In this document: in pieces, positions 24,347-34,100 of the stretch
Position numbering within the stretch: the stretch's first letter is position 1
Layout: the number at the start of each line of letters is the position of its first letter
Assembly: GCA_040386155.1 (NCBI GenBank)
Contig: JAZKFZ010000004.1
Coordinates: 186,001-250,000 of the forward strand
Length of the DNA: 64,000 bases
Reading direction: 5' to 3'
Source: M0103 sp040386155
Lineage (GTDB): Bacteria > Bacteroidota > Bacteroidia > Flavobacteriales_D > Crocinitomicaceae
Position numbers and translations under genes: made by a program
The notes under the pieces: model-generated
Told to the model about the DNA's origin: nothing
The model's database searches: none
The model's input: the letters and a program-made list of their open reading frames with translations, nothing else

Positions 24347-25321
24347 TTATTCTTTAATGAATTTTACTGTTTGTCCTTCTGCGGTTCTAACGAAGTACAC
24401 ACCTTTTGACAAACTTGAGATATCTACTTGATGGTTTTGTTGAACTCTTGTCTTCATCAATTCAGCGCCAGAAATATTCAGTACTGTGACTTCAGCATCT
24501 GTTGGGAGTTGCATATTCAATATGTCATTCGCAGGATTAGGGAATACAAGCAATTTATTCATTTCATTTTCTTCTACAATTGAAGTTGCAGGATTAGCCT
24601 CTGCATAAAGTGCAGAAACTTCTGTAGCATTCAAGGCTCTCGTATAAATTCGGAGATCATCCAATAAACCATTATAGCCTTCAATAGTTGTACCATTTAC
24701 ACAAGGAGAGTAGCCAAGTGTAATATCTGCGGAGTTGTCCATTGTGCCGTCAACTAGGCCTGTTCCCCAATTTGTTGTAGCAATTAAAGCGCCATCAATG
24801 TAATACTTGGTTTCCAAATTTGCTTGATCAACTACAAACACAACATGCATCCATGTGGCAGAGTTTAGTTCTGTATTATCGTTGATATTCGCAACAGCGC
24901 TACCTTGTGCATAGGATTCTAATACGAGTGTGTTTGGACTTGCGTACATAGTAACATCAAATAAACTACCTCCTGAACATCCAGCTCTTTTAGAAATTAC
25001 TTTTCGCTGGTTACTGCTAAAATCGGAGAATTTCATCCATAATGAAATAGTGTAATCTGGATCTACAAGATTTAGGTCGCCAAGACTTACATATCCATGT
25101 GGTGTATTGGATAATGAAAGTGCTGACTCATCATTTCCGAAACGATCCTCAGCAAAACTAACACTGTTTAGTTCTCCTATGATTGTAGCCGTTGAGGCAT
25201 TTACTTCTTCGTTTAGATTATTCCCGAATTTCATGTGACAAAGTAGATTGTCTGTTGGGATTTGTGCAAATGTTTTGGTTCCAAAAAGGAGTAGAATAAG
25301 AAAAGTAGTTGTTTTTTTCAT
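24347..25321 (-). CDS. LamG-domain secreted protein with T9SS type A sorting domain
   Basis: 324 residues. Signal peptide to FAQ (about 20). Residues ~25-240 are a concanavalin-like LamG domain: LCHMKFGNNLNEEV, YTISLWMKFSDFS, WMHVVFVVD, YYIDGALIA, GLLDDLRIYTRALNATEV. The sorting domain has VFPNPANDILNMQ, VLNISGAELMK and ends GVYFVRTAEGQTVKFIKE. The last ten residues, EGQTVKFIKE, are identical in two other proteins of this island (25481 and 37015). It carries the 21-bp-spaced direct-repeat element upstream (25380-25411). Likely a small surface carbohydrate- or protein-binding module. Confidence 0.88.
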   Translation of the reverse strand: MKKTTTFLILLLFGTKTFAQIPTDNLLCHMKFGNNLNEEVNASTATIIGELNSVSFAEDRFGNDESALSLSNTPHGYVSLGDLNLVDPDYTISLWMKFSDFSSNQRKVISKRAGCSGGSLFDVTMYASPNTLVLESYAQGSAVANINDNTELNSATWMHVVFVVDQANLETKYYIDGALIATTNWGTGLVDGTMDNSADITLGYSPCVNGTTIEGYNGLLDDLRIYTRALNATEVSALYAEANPATSIVEENEMNKLLVFPNPANDILNMQLPTDAEVTVLNISGAELMKTRVQQNHQVDISSLSKGVYFVRTAEGQTVKFIKE

Positions 25322-25379
25322 GTGGTTTCAATTTAATTTTTAACGAAGATGCTTGAATGATGTCAGACTTGAAAGTTGT

Positions 25380-25411
25380 AATTTGTGAAAGGTTCACTTG
25401 ACTTTGTAAAC
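25380..25411 (-). promoter_or_regulatory. Direct-repeat operator candidate (site A), LytTR-like geometry
   Basis: TTTGT at 25382-25386 and 25403-25407, period 21 bp. The proximal repeat lies 60 nt before the ATG and 30 nt upstream of a -7-like box (25344-25351, CATCTTCG on the minus strand). The same arrangement occurs at three other genes; LytTR operators are typically 9-bp direct repeats with 12-13 bp between. Confidence 0.6.
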
Positions 25412-25412
25412 A

Positions 25413-25463
25413 ACAAAAAAGCTACTTTCCCTTCGACTAGCTCAGGGACCGGCTTTTTTTTGT
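25413..25463 (-). terminator. Terminator of the BspA-like gene, with an interspersed repeat in its loop
   Basis: ACAAAAAAGC (25413-25422) pairs with GCTTTTTTTTGT (25452-25463). The loop contains CCCTTCGACTAGCTCAGGGACC. The stem starts 2 nt beyond operator site A, so terminator and operator are fused. Confidence 0.75.
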
Positions 25464-25480
25464 ATGAAAAAATTAAACTG

Positions 25481-28400
25481 TTATTCTTTGATGAATTTTA
25501 CTGTTTGTCCTTCAGTTGTTCGAATGAAGTATACTCCCGCGGCGTAATTGCTGATGTCAAGTGTTGTTTCGTCGTTCAGTTCTACTTCAGCAAGGATTGC
25601 TCCGTTGGATGAGGTGACGATCGCAGAACAAGGTACAGAGGTTCTAATGTTGATATGATCAAATGCCGGGTTAGGGTGCAAATTCATGATAATTTCAGTT
25701 TCTTGCAGTGAAGCAGTAGACGGGCAATAACCGCTATAAGAATCTCCGGTAATCGTCCATCCATTCACATTGATTAGGTTATTTCTTGCTGCTGAAGCAA
25801 TTGCTCCATATTCTTGCCCTTGTGCACCTAATATCCGGTTGTTCGGGGTGTTAGGGTTAGCAGCCCATCCGATAAGTGTTTGAGAATAGTTATTGCAATT
25901 CATACCACAATGTTCCAGCATGTCATGAACATCAATTATTGAACTAAGATTCCAACTACCTAAATTTTGATTGAAATTTCCAGCATATGAAAACATTCTT
26001 TCCATATCCTTCACGTTACTCACATCCCAATTGTTTATATTTCCATTAAACTGGCTCGCAGAATTAAACATATAATCCATAAAAATTACATTACCTGTAT
26101 TCCAATTACCAATTTGCTGATTAAACACATTTGCCGACTTAAACATCAACGACATATCATCAACCGAAGAGGTATTCCAGTTCCCAATTGGTTGATTGAA
26201 AGAATTTGAAGAAAAGAACATTTTTGACATATCATTAACCCAGGAAGTGTTCCAACTATTTAACGGTTGATTAAACACATATGCTGAAGAAAACATCCAC
26301 GACATATTATTAACAGAAGAGGTGTTCCAGTTATCTAATGGTTGGTTGAACAACTGTGCCCCTCTGAACATCCCGTGCATGTCCGTTACATTGGAGGTAT
26401 TCCAGTTCCCAATTGGTTGGTTGAACACCCTTGCTTCTCTGAACATATCATACATGTTTGTTACATTGGAGGTATTCCAGTTCCCAATTGGTTGATTAAA
26501 TAACGTTGCATCACAGAACATTGCACTCATGTTAGTAACACTGGCAGTATTCCAATTTCCAATTGGTGAATTAAAACTGGTCGCTCCCCGAAACATTGAA
26601 CTCATGGATGTTACATTGGAGAGGTTTGGGGCATCAATCGCTGATATTTGAATATTTGAGCAACCTCTAAACATATGAGCCATACTAATCCAGTTTGTTG
26701 AGCCCCACTGCTCTACATCCAATAACAATAATTTGTCAGGACCATCCAATATTTGGAACTGCTGCATATAGGTTGGATTAATGATCAAACGGATGTTTAC
26801 ACCTGTAGGTAAGCCGGAAATTGTAACTGGAGTTCCACTCATGAATGAGCCTGATCCTGATGATCCAGCCGGAACTGTTTCCCAGGAGTAGTTGACCAGA
26901 CCACTCGTAGCGGCATTGAAACGGATCATGGTCTGTCCTGTCGGAAGATTCCAGCGCGTTATAAAATAGTCAATCGGAGACGGTATTCCACAATATGTTC
27001 CACTAGGCGTATCGCCGGTGATAGTCCATCCTTGATTATTGACCAGGTCCGTTCTCGCTGAGATCGCACCTGTGCCATATTGTATCCCTGATGCGCCCAA
27101 TGAGATATTATTTGGGGTATTAGTGTTGGCAGACCAACCGATGAGGGTTAGTGAATAGTTATGACAATCCAACCCACAATTGTTCAGCATCTGATTTAAA
27201 CCTGTAACATTTGAAAGATCCCAGTTTTCAAGAGACTGATTGAATGAGGTGGCATTTTCAAAGAGATTCCACATGTTGGTAGAATTCGAAGTGTTCCAAT
27301 TTGGCAAAGGCTGATCAAAGGATGTTGCTCCCCAGAACATTCCTTGCATGTTCGTGATGCTTGAGGTATTCCAGTTATCGAGAGGTTGGTCGAATGAAAT
27401 CGCGTTGCGGAACATGAACACGGAGCTAGTAAGGCTGGAGGTATTCCAATTGTTCAGATTTTCATCAAAAGCAGATGCCCCCCAGAACATTCCATGCATG
27501 TTGCTTACCGAAGCCGTATTCCAGTTTCCGATCGGCTGGTCAAATGAAGCAGCATTAAAGAACATCAATGCCATATTTGTCACATTAGTGGTGTTCCAGT
27601 TTCCGATCGGTTGGCTAAATGAAGGTGCATCATCGAACATGTAGGCCATATTCGTCACATTGGCCGTATTCCAGTTCCCAATAGGTTGATTGAATGATGT
27701 TGCATCACGGAACATTCCAATCATGTTAGTAACATTAGCAGTATTCCAGTTTCCAATAGGTTGGTTGAAAGAAGTAGCGTATGAAAACATGTCACTCATG
27801 TTCGTGATGTTCGACGTATTCCAGCCATCGATCGGAGAATTAAAATTGGTGCAACCCCAAAACATGAAGGATAATGTGGTCACATTTGAAAGATCAGGGT
27901 AGTCGCTTGCCGTAATTTGTAAATTTTGGCAAGATGGAAACATCATGTACATGCTCGTCCAGTTCACAGTACCCCATTGTTCCACATCAGTTAAATAACC
28001 GTTACTTCCGCCACTTCCCATGAAATGCTGTTGCAAATGTGTTGGGCTCATTTTCAAGCGGATTGTTACGCCCGTTGAAGGAAGACCTGAAATTGTGGCG
28101 TAATTCCCTGCGCCATTAAAAGATCCCGATCCGGAAGCTCCAGCAGGGATTGTTTCCCAAGTATAGTCCACCGCACCGGAAGTTACTACACCAAATGAAA
28201 TACTTGTCTGACCAGGAGGAATCGTCCAACGTGTGATATAATAATCCGCTGCAGTAAGGAAAGAGCAATTGCCTCCACTTGGACTGTCTCCGGTGATCGT
28301 CCATCCTAAGTTGTTGATTAAATTGTGCCGTTGAGCCACTACGTTGTTTCCATAAAATAAGCCCGCCGCACCGAGATTCAGATTGTTAGGAATAGAAGGA

Positions 28401-30994
28401 TTAGTGGACCATTCATAAAGGGTTTGTGAATAATTTTCACAACTCATGCCACAGTTCGATAACATCTGAGATAAGTTCGTAAAGCTTGAAATGGTCCAGG
28501 TTCCCAGAGTCTGATCAAATGCTGTCGCTCCTAAGAACATATTCTGCATTTGCGCTACATTAGCCGTATTCCAGTTGTTCAACGGTTGGTTAAAGGACGT
28601 TGCTCCGTTAAACATGTCAAACAAGGTCACCACATTGCTCGTATTCCACCCACCTATGGGTTGATCAAATGCAACTGCATTTTGAAACATTGAATACATG
28701 GAAACAACATTTGATGTATTCCAATTGTCCAAAGGCTGATTGAATGCAGACGCAAAACCGAACATGACAGCCATATTCGTCACATTCGATGTGTTCCAAC
28801 TGTTCAGGTTTTGATTAAAGTTGGTGGCTGACATGAACATTCCGTTCATATTTGTCACGTTCGAAGTATTCCATGTCCCAATAGGCTGATTAAAGCTGGA
28901 GGCCATAGCAAACATACTGGCCATGTTTGTAACATTGGTTGTATTCCAGTTTCCCAGAGGCTGGTTGAAAGCTGGGGCATTGGAAAACATATTGTTCATG
29001 TTAGTAACATTGCCAGTATTCCAACTGTTTAATGGTTGATTAAAAGCGGTAGCACCTGAGAACATTGAATTCATGGTACTCACATTCGAGGTATTCCAAT
29101 TGTTCAGTGCCTGGTTGAAGGAAGTTGCCCCTTGAAACAGGCCTGTCATATTTGTTACAGTTGAAGTATTCCAGGTATTGATAGGTTGATTAAAGGAAGT
29201 CGCAATTCGGAACATAGTGGACATGTTGGTTACCGAACTCAGATTGGGAATATCTGTGGCGGTCATTTGCATATTCTGACAGCCATAGAACATGTTCTCC
29301 ATACTTGTCCAATTAACTGTTCCCCATTGTTTGACATTTTGAAGTCGCATACGGTCAGGTCCGTTGTTGATGTAAAACCTTTCCATGTTCGTTGGACTTA
29401 TAGAAAGTTCGATAACTGCGCCGGCTGGAAATCCGCTTAATGAAACCGATGACATGGATGAAAATGTTCCCCAGCCTGTAGTTCCAGAAGGAACAGTGGT
29501 CCATGTGTAAATTACATCTCCCGATGTTTCTGCGTTAAAGGTGATAGTTGTTTGTCCGGGCAGTAATTGCCATTTTGTAATGAAGTAATCGGACTGTGCG
29601 AAAGGAAGACAAAAAGTTCCACTCCCACTATCACCATTGATGGTCCAGCCTTTAGTGCTGATAAGCTGATTTCTTGAGGTAAGGGCATTTAAGCCGTATT
29701 GAAGACCATTTGTTCCAAGGATTAAATTTGAAGGAGTAAGTGGGTCTAAAGCCCATCCATTTAGTGTGGCTGAATAGTTTGAACAACTCATACCGCAATC
29801 ATTTAGCATTTCTCCAATATTCGCAACATTGCTCAACTTCCAACTTCCGAGATCCTGATCAAATGAACTTGCACCAAAGAATGAACGGAACATATTGGTT
29901 ACATTGATTGTGTTCCAATTGTTCAAAGGCTGATTGAAATTAATGGCTTCCCTGAAGATGGCGCCCATGTTCGTTACGTTGGCAACATTCCAAGAGTTGA
30001 TATCCTGATCGAAGTTAGATGCCGCATAAAACATCGAAAACATGTTTGTCACATTGTCTGTGATCCATGAACCAATTGGCTGATTAAAGGATGATGCACC
30101 TTTGAACATGAAGGACATATTCGTTACATTAGATATATTCCAGCTGTCAATCGGTTGATTAAATTGAACTGCTGTATTGAACATGGAAGCCAAGTTCGTT
30201 ACGTTTCCAGTGTTCCATCCACCAATTGGCTGATCAAACAAAAGTGCAGAACTGAACATAGCTAACATGCTGGAAACACTCCCTGTGTTCCATGTACCAA
30301 GAGGTTGGTTAAAGCTATTGGCTGAAAAAAACATTTCACTCATATCTGTAACACTGCTTGTATTCCAGTTTTCAATAAACTGATTAAAGCTGGCGGCATA
30401 TGCAAACATCCCAGACATGTTCACGACATTATCCGTGTTCCAGTTTCCAATAGGTTGATCAAATGCTGTTGCACCCCGAAACATAGAACTCATGTTTTGC
30501 ACGTTAGAGGTGTTCCAGTTATTGATTGGCTGATTGAATGATGACGCATTTCTGAACATGTTCGCCATGCTGATTACATTGGTAAGATCAGGTACATCAA
30601 TAGCTGAGATCTGGAGATTTGCACAACCCCAAAACATTCCTTCCATGCTTGCCCATTGGGTAGTCCCCCATTGAACAACATCCATCAATCTGGAAGCATC
30701 CGGACCGTCGTTGAGAGCAAAGGAATTGAGGTTTAACGGGTCTATTGTAATCTCAATTTGAGAACTAGATGGAAATCCTGTAAGTGTTATAGGGTTGCCA
30801 GAAGAAAAATTACCTGATCCTGAACTGCTAGCCGGAATAGTTGTCCAAGTGTAATTTACCTGTCCACTACTTAACGCATCAAAAGAAATCGTCGTTTGGC
30901 CAGATGCGAGTTGCCAACGTGTAATAAATTGATTTTGTGAGATCGAACTTACCGTAAACGATAAGAATAAGAGTGCTAAAAGTGCAGTTTTCAT
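25481..30994 (-). CDS. Giant BspA-like leucine-rich-repeat surface protein, four modules, T9SS type A
   Basis: 1837 residues. A signal peptide is followed by four homologous modules of about 400-450 residues. Each begins with a beta domain (YFITRW.L..GQT.I.F, then YTW.T.P.G..G.G.F) and a VQWGT..W.SM..MF.GC cap. It then has a run of ~25-residue repeats of the form NWNTSNVTNMS.MF..A.SFNQPIG. I count 11, 11, 10 and 10 repeats, 42 in all. Each module closes with a cysteine-bearing cap (MLN.CGM.C.NYS.TL.GW) and a GW.I.GD.. segment. Modules begin near 30930, 29600, 28255 and 26980. The repeat is the DUF285/BspA-like family found in surface adhesins. The sorting domain ends GVYFIRTTEGQTVKFIKE. Confidence 0.92.
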   Translation of the reverse strand: MKTALLALLFLSFTVSSISQNQFITRWQLASGQTTISFDALSSGQVNYTWTTIPASSSGSGNFSSGNPITLTGFPSSSQIEITIDPLNLNSFALNDGPDASRLMDVVQWGTTQWASMEGMFWGCANLQISAIDVPDLTNVISMANMFRNASSFNQPINNWNTSNVQNMSSMFRGATAFDQPIGNWNTDNVVNMSGMFAYAASFNQFIENWNTSSVTDMSEMFFSANSFNQPLGTWNTGSVSSMLAMFSSALLFDQPIGGWNTGNVTNLASMFNTAVQFNQPIDSWNISNVTNMSFMFKGASSFNQPIGSWITDNVTNMFSMFYAASNFDQDINSWNVANVTNMGAIFREAINFNQPLNNWNTINVTNMFRSFFGASSFDQDLGSWKLSNVANIGEMLNDCGMSCSNYSATLNGWALDPLTPSNLILGTNGLQYGLNALTSRNQLISTKGWTINGDSGSGTFCLPFAQSDYFITKWQLLPGQTTITFNAETSGDVIYTWTTVPSGTTGWGTFSSMSSVSLSGFPAGAVIELSISPTNMERFYINNGPDRMRLQNVKQWGTVNWTSMENMFYGCQNMQMTATDIPNLSSVTNMSTMFRIATSFNQPINTWNTSTVTNMTGLFQGATSFNQALNNWNTSNVSTMNSMFSGATAFNQPLNSWNTGNVTNMNNMFSNAPAFNQPLGNWNTTNVTNMASMFAMASSFNQPIGTWNTSNVTNMNGMFMSATNFNQNLNSWNTSNVTNMAVMFGFASAFNQPLDNWNTSNVVSMYSMFQNAVAFDQPIGGWNTSNVVTLFDMFNGATSFNQPLNNWNTANVAQMQNMFLGATAFDQTLGTWTISSFTNLSQMLSNCGMSCENYSQTLYEWSTNPSIPNNLNLGAAGLFYGNNVVAQRHNLINNLGWTITGDSPSGGNCSFLTAADYYITRWTIPPGQTSISFGVVTSGAVDYTWETIPAGASGSGSFNGAGNYATISGLPSTGVTIRLKMSPTHLQQHFMGSGGSNGYLTDVEQWGTVNWTSMYMMFPSCQNLQITASDYPDLSNVTTLSFMFWGCTNFNSPIDGWNTSNITNMSDMFSYATSFNQPIGNWNTANVTNMIGMFRDATSFNQPIGNWNTANVTNMAYMFDDAPSFSQPIGNWNTTNVTNMALMFFNAASFDQPIGNWNTASVSNMHGMFWGASAFDENLNNWNTSSLTSSVFMFRNAISFDQPLDNWNTSSITNMQGMFWGATSFDQPLPNWNTSNSTNMWNLFENATSFNQSLENWDLSNVTGLNQMLNNCGLDCHNYSLTLIGWSANTNTPNNISLGASGIQYGTGAISARTDLVNNQGWTITGDTPSGTYCGIPSPIDYFITRWNLPTGQTMIRFNAATSGLVNYSWETVPAGSSGSGSFMSGTPVTISGLPTGVNIRLIINPTYMQQFQILDGPDKLLLLDVEQWGSTNWISMAHMFRGCSNIQISAIDAPNLSNVTSMSSMFRGATSFNSPIGNWNTASVTNMSAMFCDATLFNQPIGNWNTSNVTNMYDMFREARVFNQPIGNWNTSNVTDMHGMFRGAQLFNQPLDNWNTSSVNNMSWMFSSAYVFNQPLNSWNTSWVNDMSKMFFSSNSFNQPIGNWNTSSVDDMSLMFKSANVFNQQIGNWNTGNVIFMDYMFNSASQFNGNINNWDVSNVKDMERMFSYAGNFNQNLGSWNLSSIIDVHDMLEHCGMNCNNYSQTLIGWAANPNTPNNRILGAQGQEYGAIASAARNNLINVNGWTITGDSYSGYCPSTASLQETEIIMNLHPNPAFDHINIRTSVPCSAIVTSSNGAILAEVELNDETTLDISNYAAGVYFIRTTEGQTVKFIKE
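25930..30600 (-). repeat. Coding tandem repeats of the BspA-like gene (about 75 bp units, 42 copies in four blocks)
   Basis: Each unit encodes 25 residues. At the DNA level the units keep a strongly conserved stretch for N-W-N-T-S-N-V-T, with variation concentrated in the MF..A segment. The blocks are separated by ~350-450 bp of non-repeat module sequence. Such arrays can gain or lose units by recombination, so copy number may vary between strains and assemblies. Confidence 0.85.
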
Positions 30995-31050
30995 CCAATT
31001 TCTAAATTAAGATGTGAAAAGTAGTAGAATAAATGAAAACAAGATTTAAC

Positions 31051-31082
31051 ACTTTGTAAACAGCACGTTTGAGTTTGTGAAT
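31051..31082 (-). promoter_or_regulatory. Direct-repeat operator candidate (site B), LytTR-like geometry
   Basis: TTTGT at 31053-31057 and 31074-31078, period 21 bp, 58 nt before the ATG of the BspA-like gene and 29 nt upstream of a -7-like box (TACTTTTC on the minus strand, 31016-31023). The inner 14 bases AAACAGCACGTTTG are the same as at site C. Confidence 0.6.
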
Positions 31083-31107
31083 GGTAAAATGGTGGCAAAC
31101 TAAACCG

Positions 31108-31145
31108 AAAAAGGCTCCTTCGACAATTTCGAAGGAGCCTTTTTT
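31108..31145. terminator. Terminator behind the LamG/Ig-like giant gene
   Basis: AAAAAGGCTCCTTCGA (31108-31123) pairs perfectly with TCGAAGGAGCCTTTTT (31129-31145) around the loop CAATT. Bidirectional by symmetry; on the minus strand it ends the gene at 31163. Confidence 0.92.
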
Positions 31146-31162
31146 ATGAAGAAAACTTGCTA

Positions 31163-34100
31163 TTAATCTTTAATAAACTTCGCTTTAGCTCCTTCCGCTG
31201 ATTCAATCATATACATTCCAGGAGTAAGGTCTGTTATATCGATCGTGTAAATGGATGCTCCGTTCAGTTCTTTCAGCAATTTACCGCTAACATCGAACAC
31301 ACGAATTGTTGAAGCATTTTCCATTTCGACGTTGATGACGGTTGAGGCAGGGTTAGGGTACACACGGAACAGGTCTGTTTTGATGTCGTCCAAATCTACA
31401 GTTGTGATCGCAACGCAGTTGCTAGTTAAGGTACAACCATTCTGTTCTACGATAACTGCATAGCTGCCGTTTGCTGTTGCCGTGTATGTTTGTGCGGTTG
31501 CGCCTGCAATCGGTTGGTTACTGTTGTTGCAGTCTACCCAAGTGTATGACGCACCTGATTGTGTCGCGGTGAGATCAAGTCCATTTTGAGTAACACCGTT
31601 GTTGAGGACCGTAATCATCACCTCCACAGCCAGTCTTGTTGAACTTTCACACCCGTTCACAGTTTGAGAAGCGTAATAGTTGTTATTAGATAGTGACAAC
31701 GAGCCTGAAAGTGGAGTACCTCCTGTTTGCACGGTGTACCACTGCACATTGGTTCCAGAAACTATTAAATCATCTAGAATAGTTGATGAGCAGAACGACT
31801 GTTGCGCATCTCCTGTTGGAGCACTTGGATCATTGATTGTTACTGTAACTACCAGGCGATCTGTACTTTCACATCCGTTCGGAGTTTGTGTAGCGTAGTA
31901 TGTTGCACCATTCACAAGTGTTGTTGTGATATTCAGCGGCGTTGTGCTTGTTGCATCTGGGTACCAAGTCAAACCGGATCCAGTTGCAGATAGATTCATG
32001 ACCATCCCATTACTGCAGAATGTTTGTGCAGGATCTCCTGTTGGAGCGGAAGGAATTGCAATAATACTAACTGTTACTTCTAGACGGTTGACACTTTCGC
32101 AAGAACTGATCGTTTGTGACGCATAGTAAGTTACACCATCCGCCAAAGTAGTTCCTGATCCAAGCGTATTACCTGCCGAAGCTGCATCATACCAAGTGAT
32201 GTTTGAACCAGACACTGTCAGATCAGCGAGTGTTCCGGCTCCACAAATAGTCTGAGAAGCTGCACCTGTTGGTCCTGATGGAGCATTGATGGTTATGGTC
32301 ACCGCCAAACGGTTTAAACTTTCACATCCGCTAATCGTTTGAGAAGCATAGTAAGTTCCATTAGAAAGAGCAGTTCCAGAAGTCAAGGCCGTTCCTCCTG
32401 TTGGTGCTGTATACCATTGAATACTTGAACCAGTTGCAGACAAATCAGCTACGGTTCCACTAAAACAAAAATCCTGAGTAGCAGCACCTGTTGGAGCAAT
32501 TGGAGTATCGATAGTCACAGCAACAGCGAAGCGTGATGTGCTTTCACATCCTGCAGAAGTTTGAGACGCGTAGTATGTTGTTCCGTTTGATAAAACAGTT
32601 CCATTAGATAATGCTGTTCCTCCTGTTGGTGCTGCATACCATTGAATTGAGGTCCCAGTTGCTGTTAGGTTTGCTACAGTTGCTGAATTACAGAATGTTT
32701 GGGCTGCTGCCCCTGTTGGAGCACTTGGAATTGCATTAATATTGGTGGTAATTGCCAAACGGTTCAAGCTCTCACAAGAACTAATCGTTTGAGATGCATA
32801 ATAGGTTGTTCCATTAACAGCTGTTGTAGATGAAGGAAGCACAGTTCCACCGCTAGATGCATTATACCATGTTATAGTTGAACCAGAGATAGTAAGGTCT
32901 GCAAGTGTTACTGTTCCACAGAATGTTTGTGTTGCAGCTCCTGTTGGTGCAGCAGGTGAATTGATAGTTACGGCAACTGCCAAACGATTTGCACTTTCAC
33001 AACCACCCACTGTTTGGGTTGCGTAGTAGCTTATTCCATTTGATAGAGTAGTTCCAATTGCCAATGCTGTTCCACCTGTTGAAGCTGCATACCACTGAAT
33101 TGAGGTTCCAGTTGCTGTTAAGTTCGCTACTGTTGCTGCATTACAGAATGTTTGTGTTGCTGTTCCTGTTGGTGTACTTGTAACATTGATTGTAACAGTC
33201 ACAGCGAAGCGCATAGTACTTTCGCAACCTGCAAAAGTTTGAGAAGCATAGTACGTTGTTCCGGTTGATAAAGCAGTGCCAATGGACAATGCTGTTCCAC
33301 CTGTTGAAGCCGCATACCACTGAATTGAAGTTCCAGTTGCTATTAAGTTCGCTACTGTAGCTGAATTACAGAAAGATTGGCTTGCAGATCCAGTTGGAGC
33401 TAAAGTTGAATTAATTGTTACCGTAACAGCTAAACGAGTAGTACTTTCACATCCACTAATTGTTTGAGACGCATAGTAAGTTGTTCCATTTGATAGAGCG
33501 GTTCCATTTGATAATGCTGTTCCACCAGTTGAAGCCGCATACCACTGAATCCCCGTCCCCGTTGCAGTCAAGTTTGCTACTGTTCCTGAATTACAGAATG
33601 TTTGGGTTGTAGAACCAGTTGGTGCTAAAGGAGCATTTATGGTTACAGTTACAGCGAGTCTGTTACTGCTTTCACAAACCCCTGTTGTCTGAGTAGCATA
33701 GTAAGTTGTTCCATTTGACAAAGCAGTTCCAGTCGCCAGTGCCGTCCCACCTGTTGGTGCAGCATACCACTGGATTGCTGTTCCTGTAGCTGTAAGGTTC
33801 GCAACTGTAGCTGAATTACAGAAGGTTTGAGATGCACTTCCAGTAGGTGTTGGACATCCTTGAGCTAAACAATCAAATCCATTTACCCAATTGGAAATTA
33901 CACCGTTTAGCGCAAAATTCAATAAAGTTCCATTATTTGAGTTTCCGCTATTATCTGTCAGTGAATTGATACCTGCATTGTTTTGTCCAGCAGTACCACG
34001 GTTAAAATTGTATGATGCAAGCAAGTTTGTAGTTGCAGGAGATCCGCAATTGAAAGTAGTATTAATTTCACCGGCACTCAAGGCTCTCGACCACATCTTG

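Noticed and set aside
27348..27902. Plus-strand open frames of 98 and 70 residues inside the BspA-like gene
   Set aside because: They are antisense shadows created by the repeat periodicity; their translations are repeats of one another without any independent protein feature.
25930..30600. CRISPR-like periodic direct repeats
   Set aside because: The ~75-bp period is an exact multiple of codons within one open frame, the units are imperfect, and they encode a recognised protein repeat; there are no cas genes.
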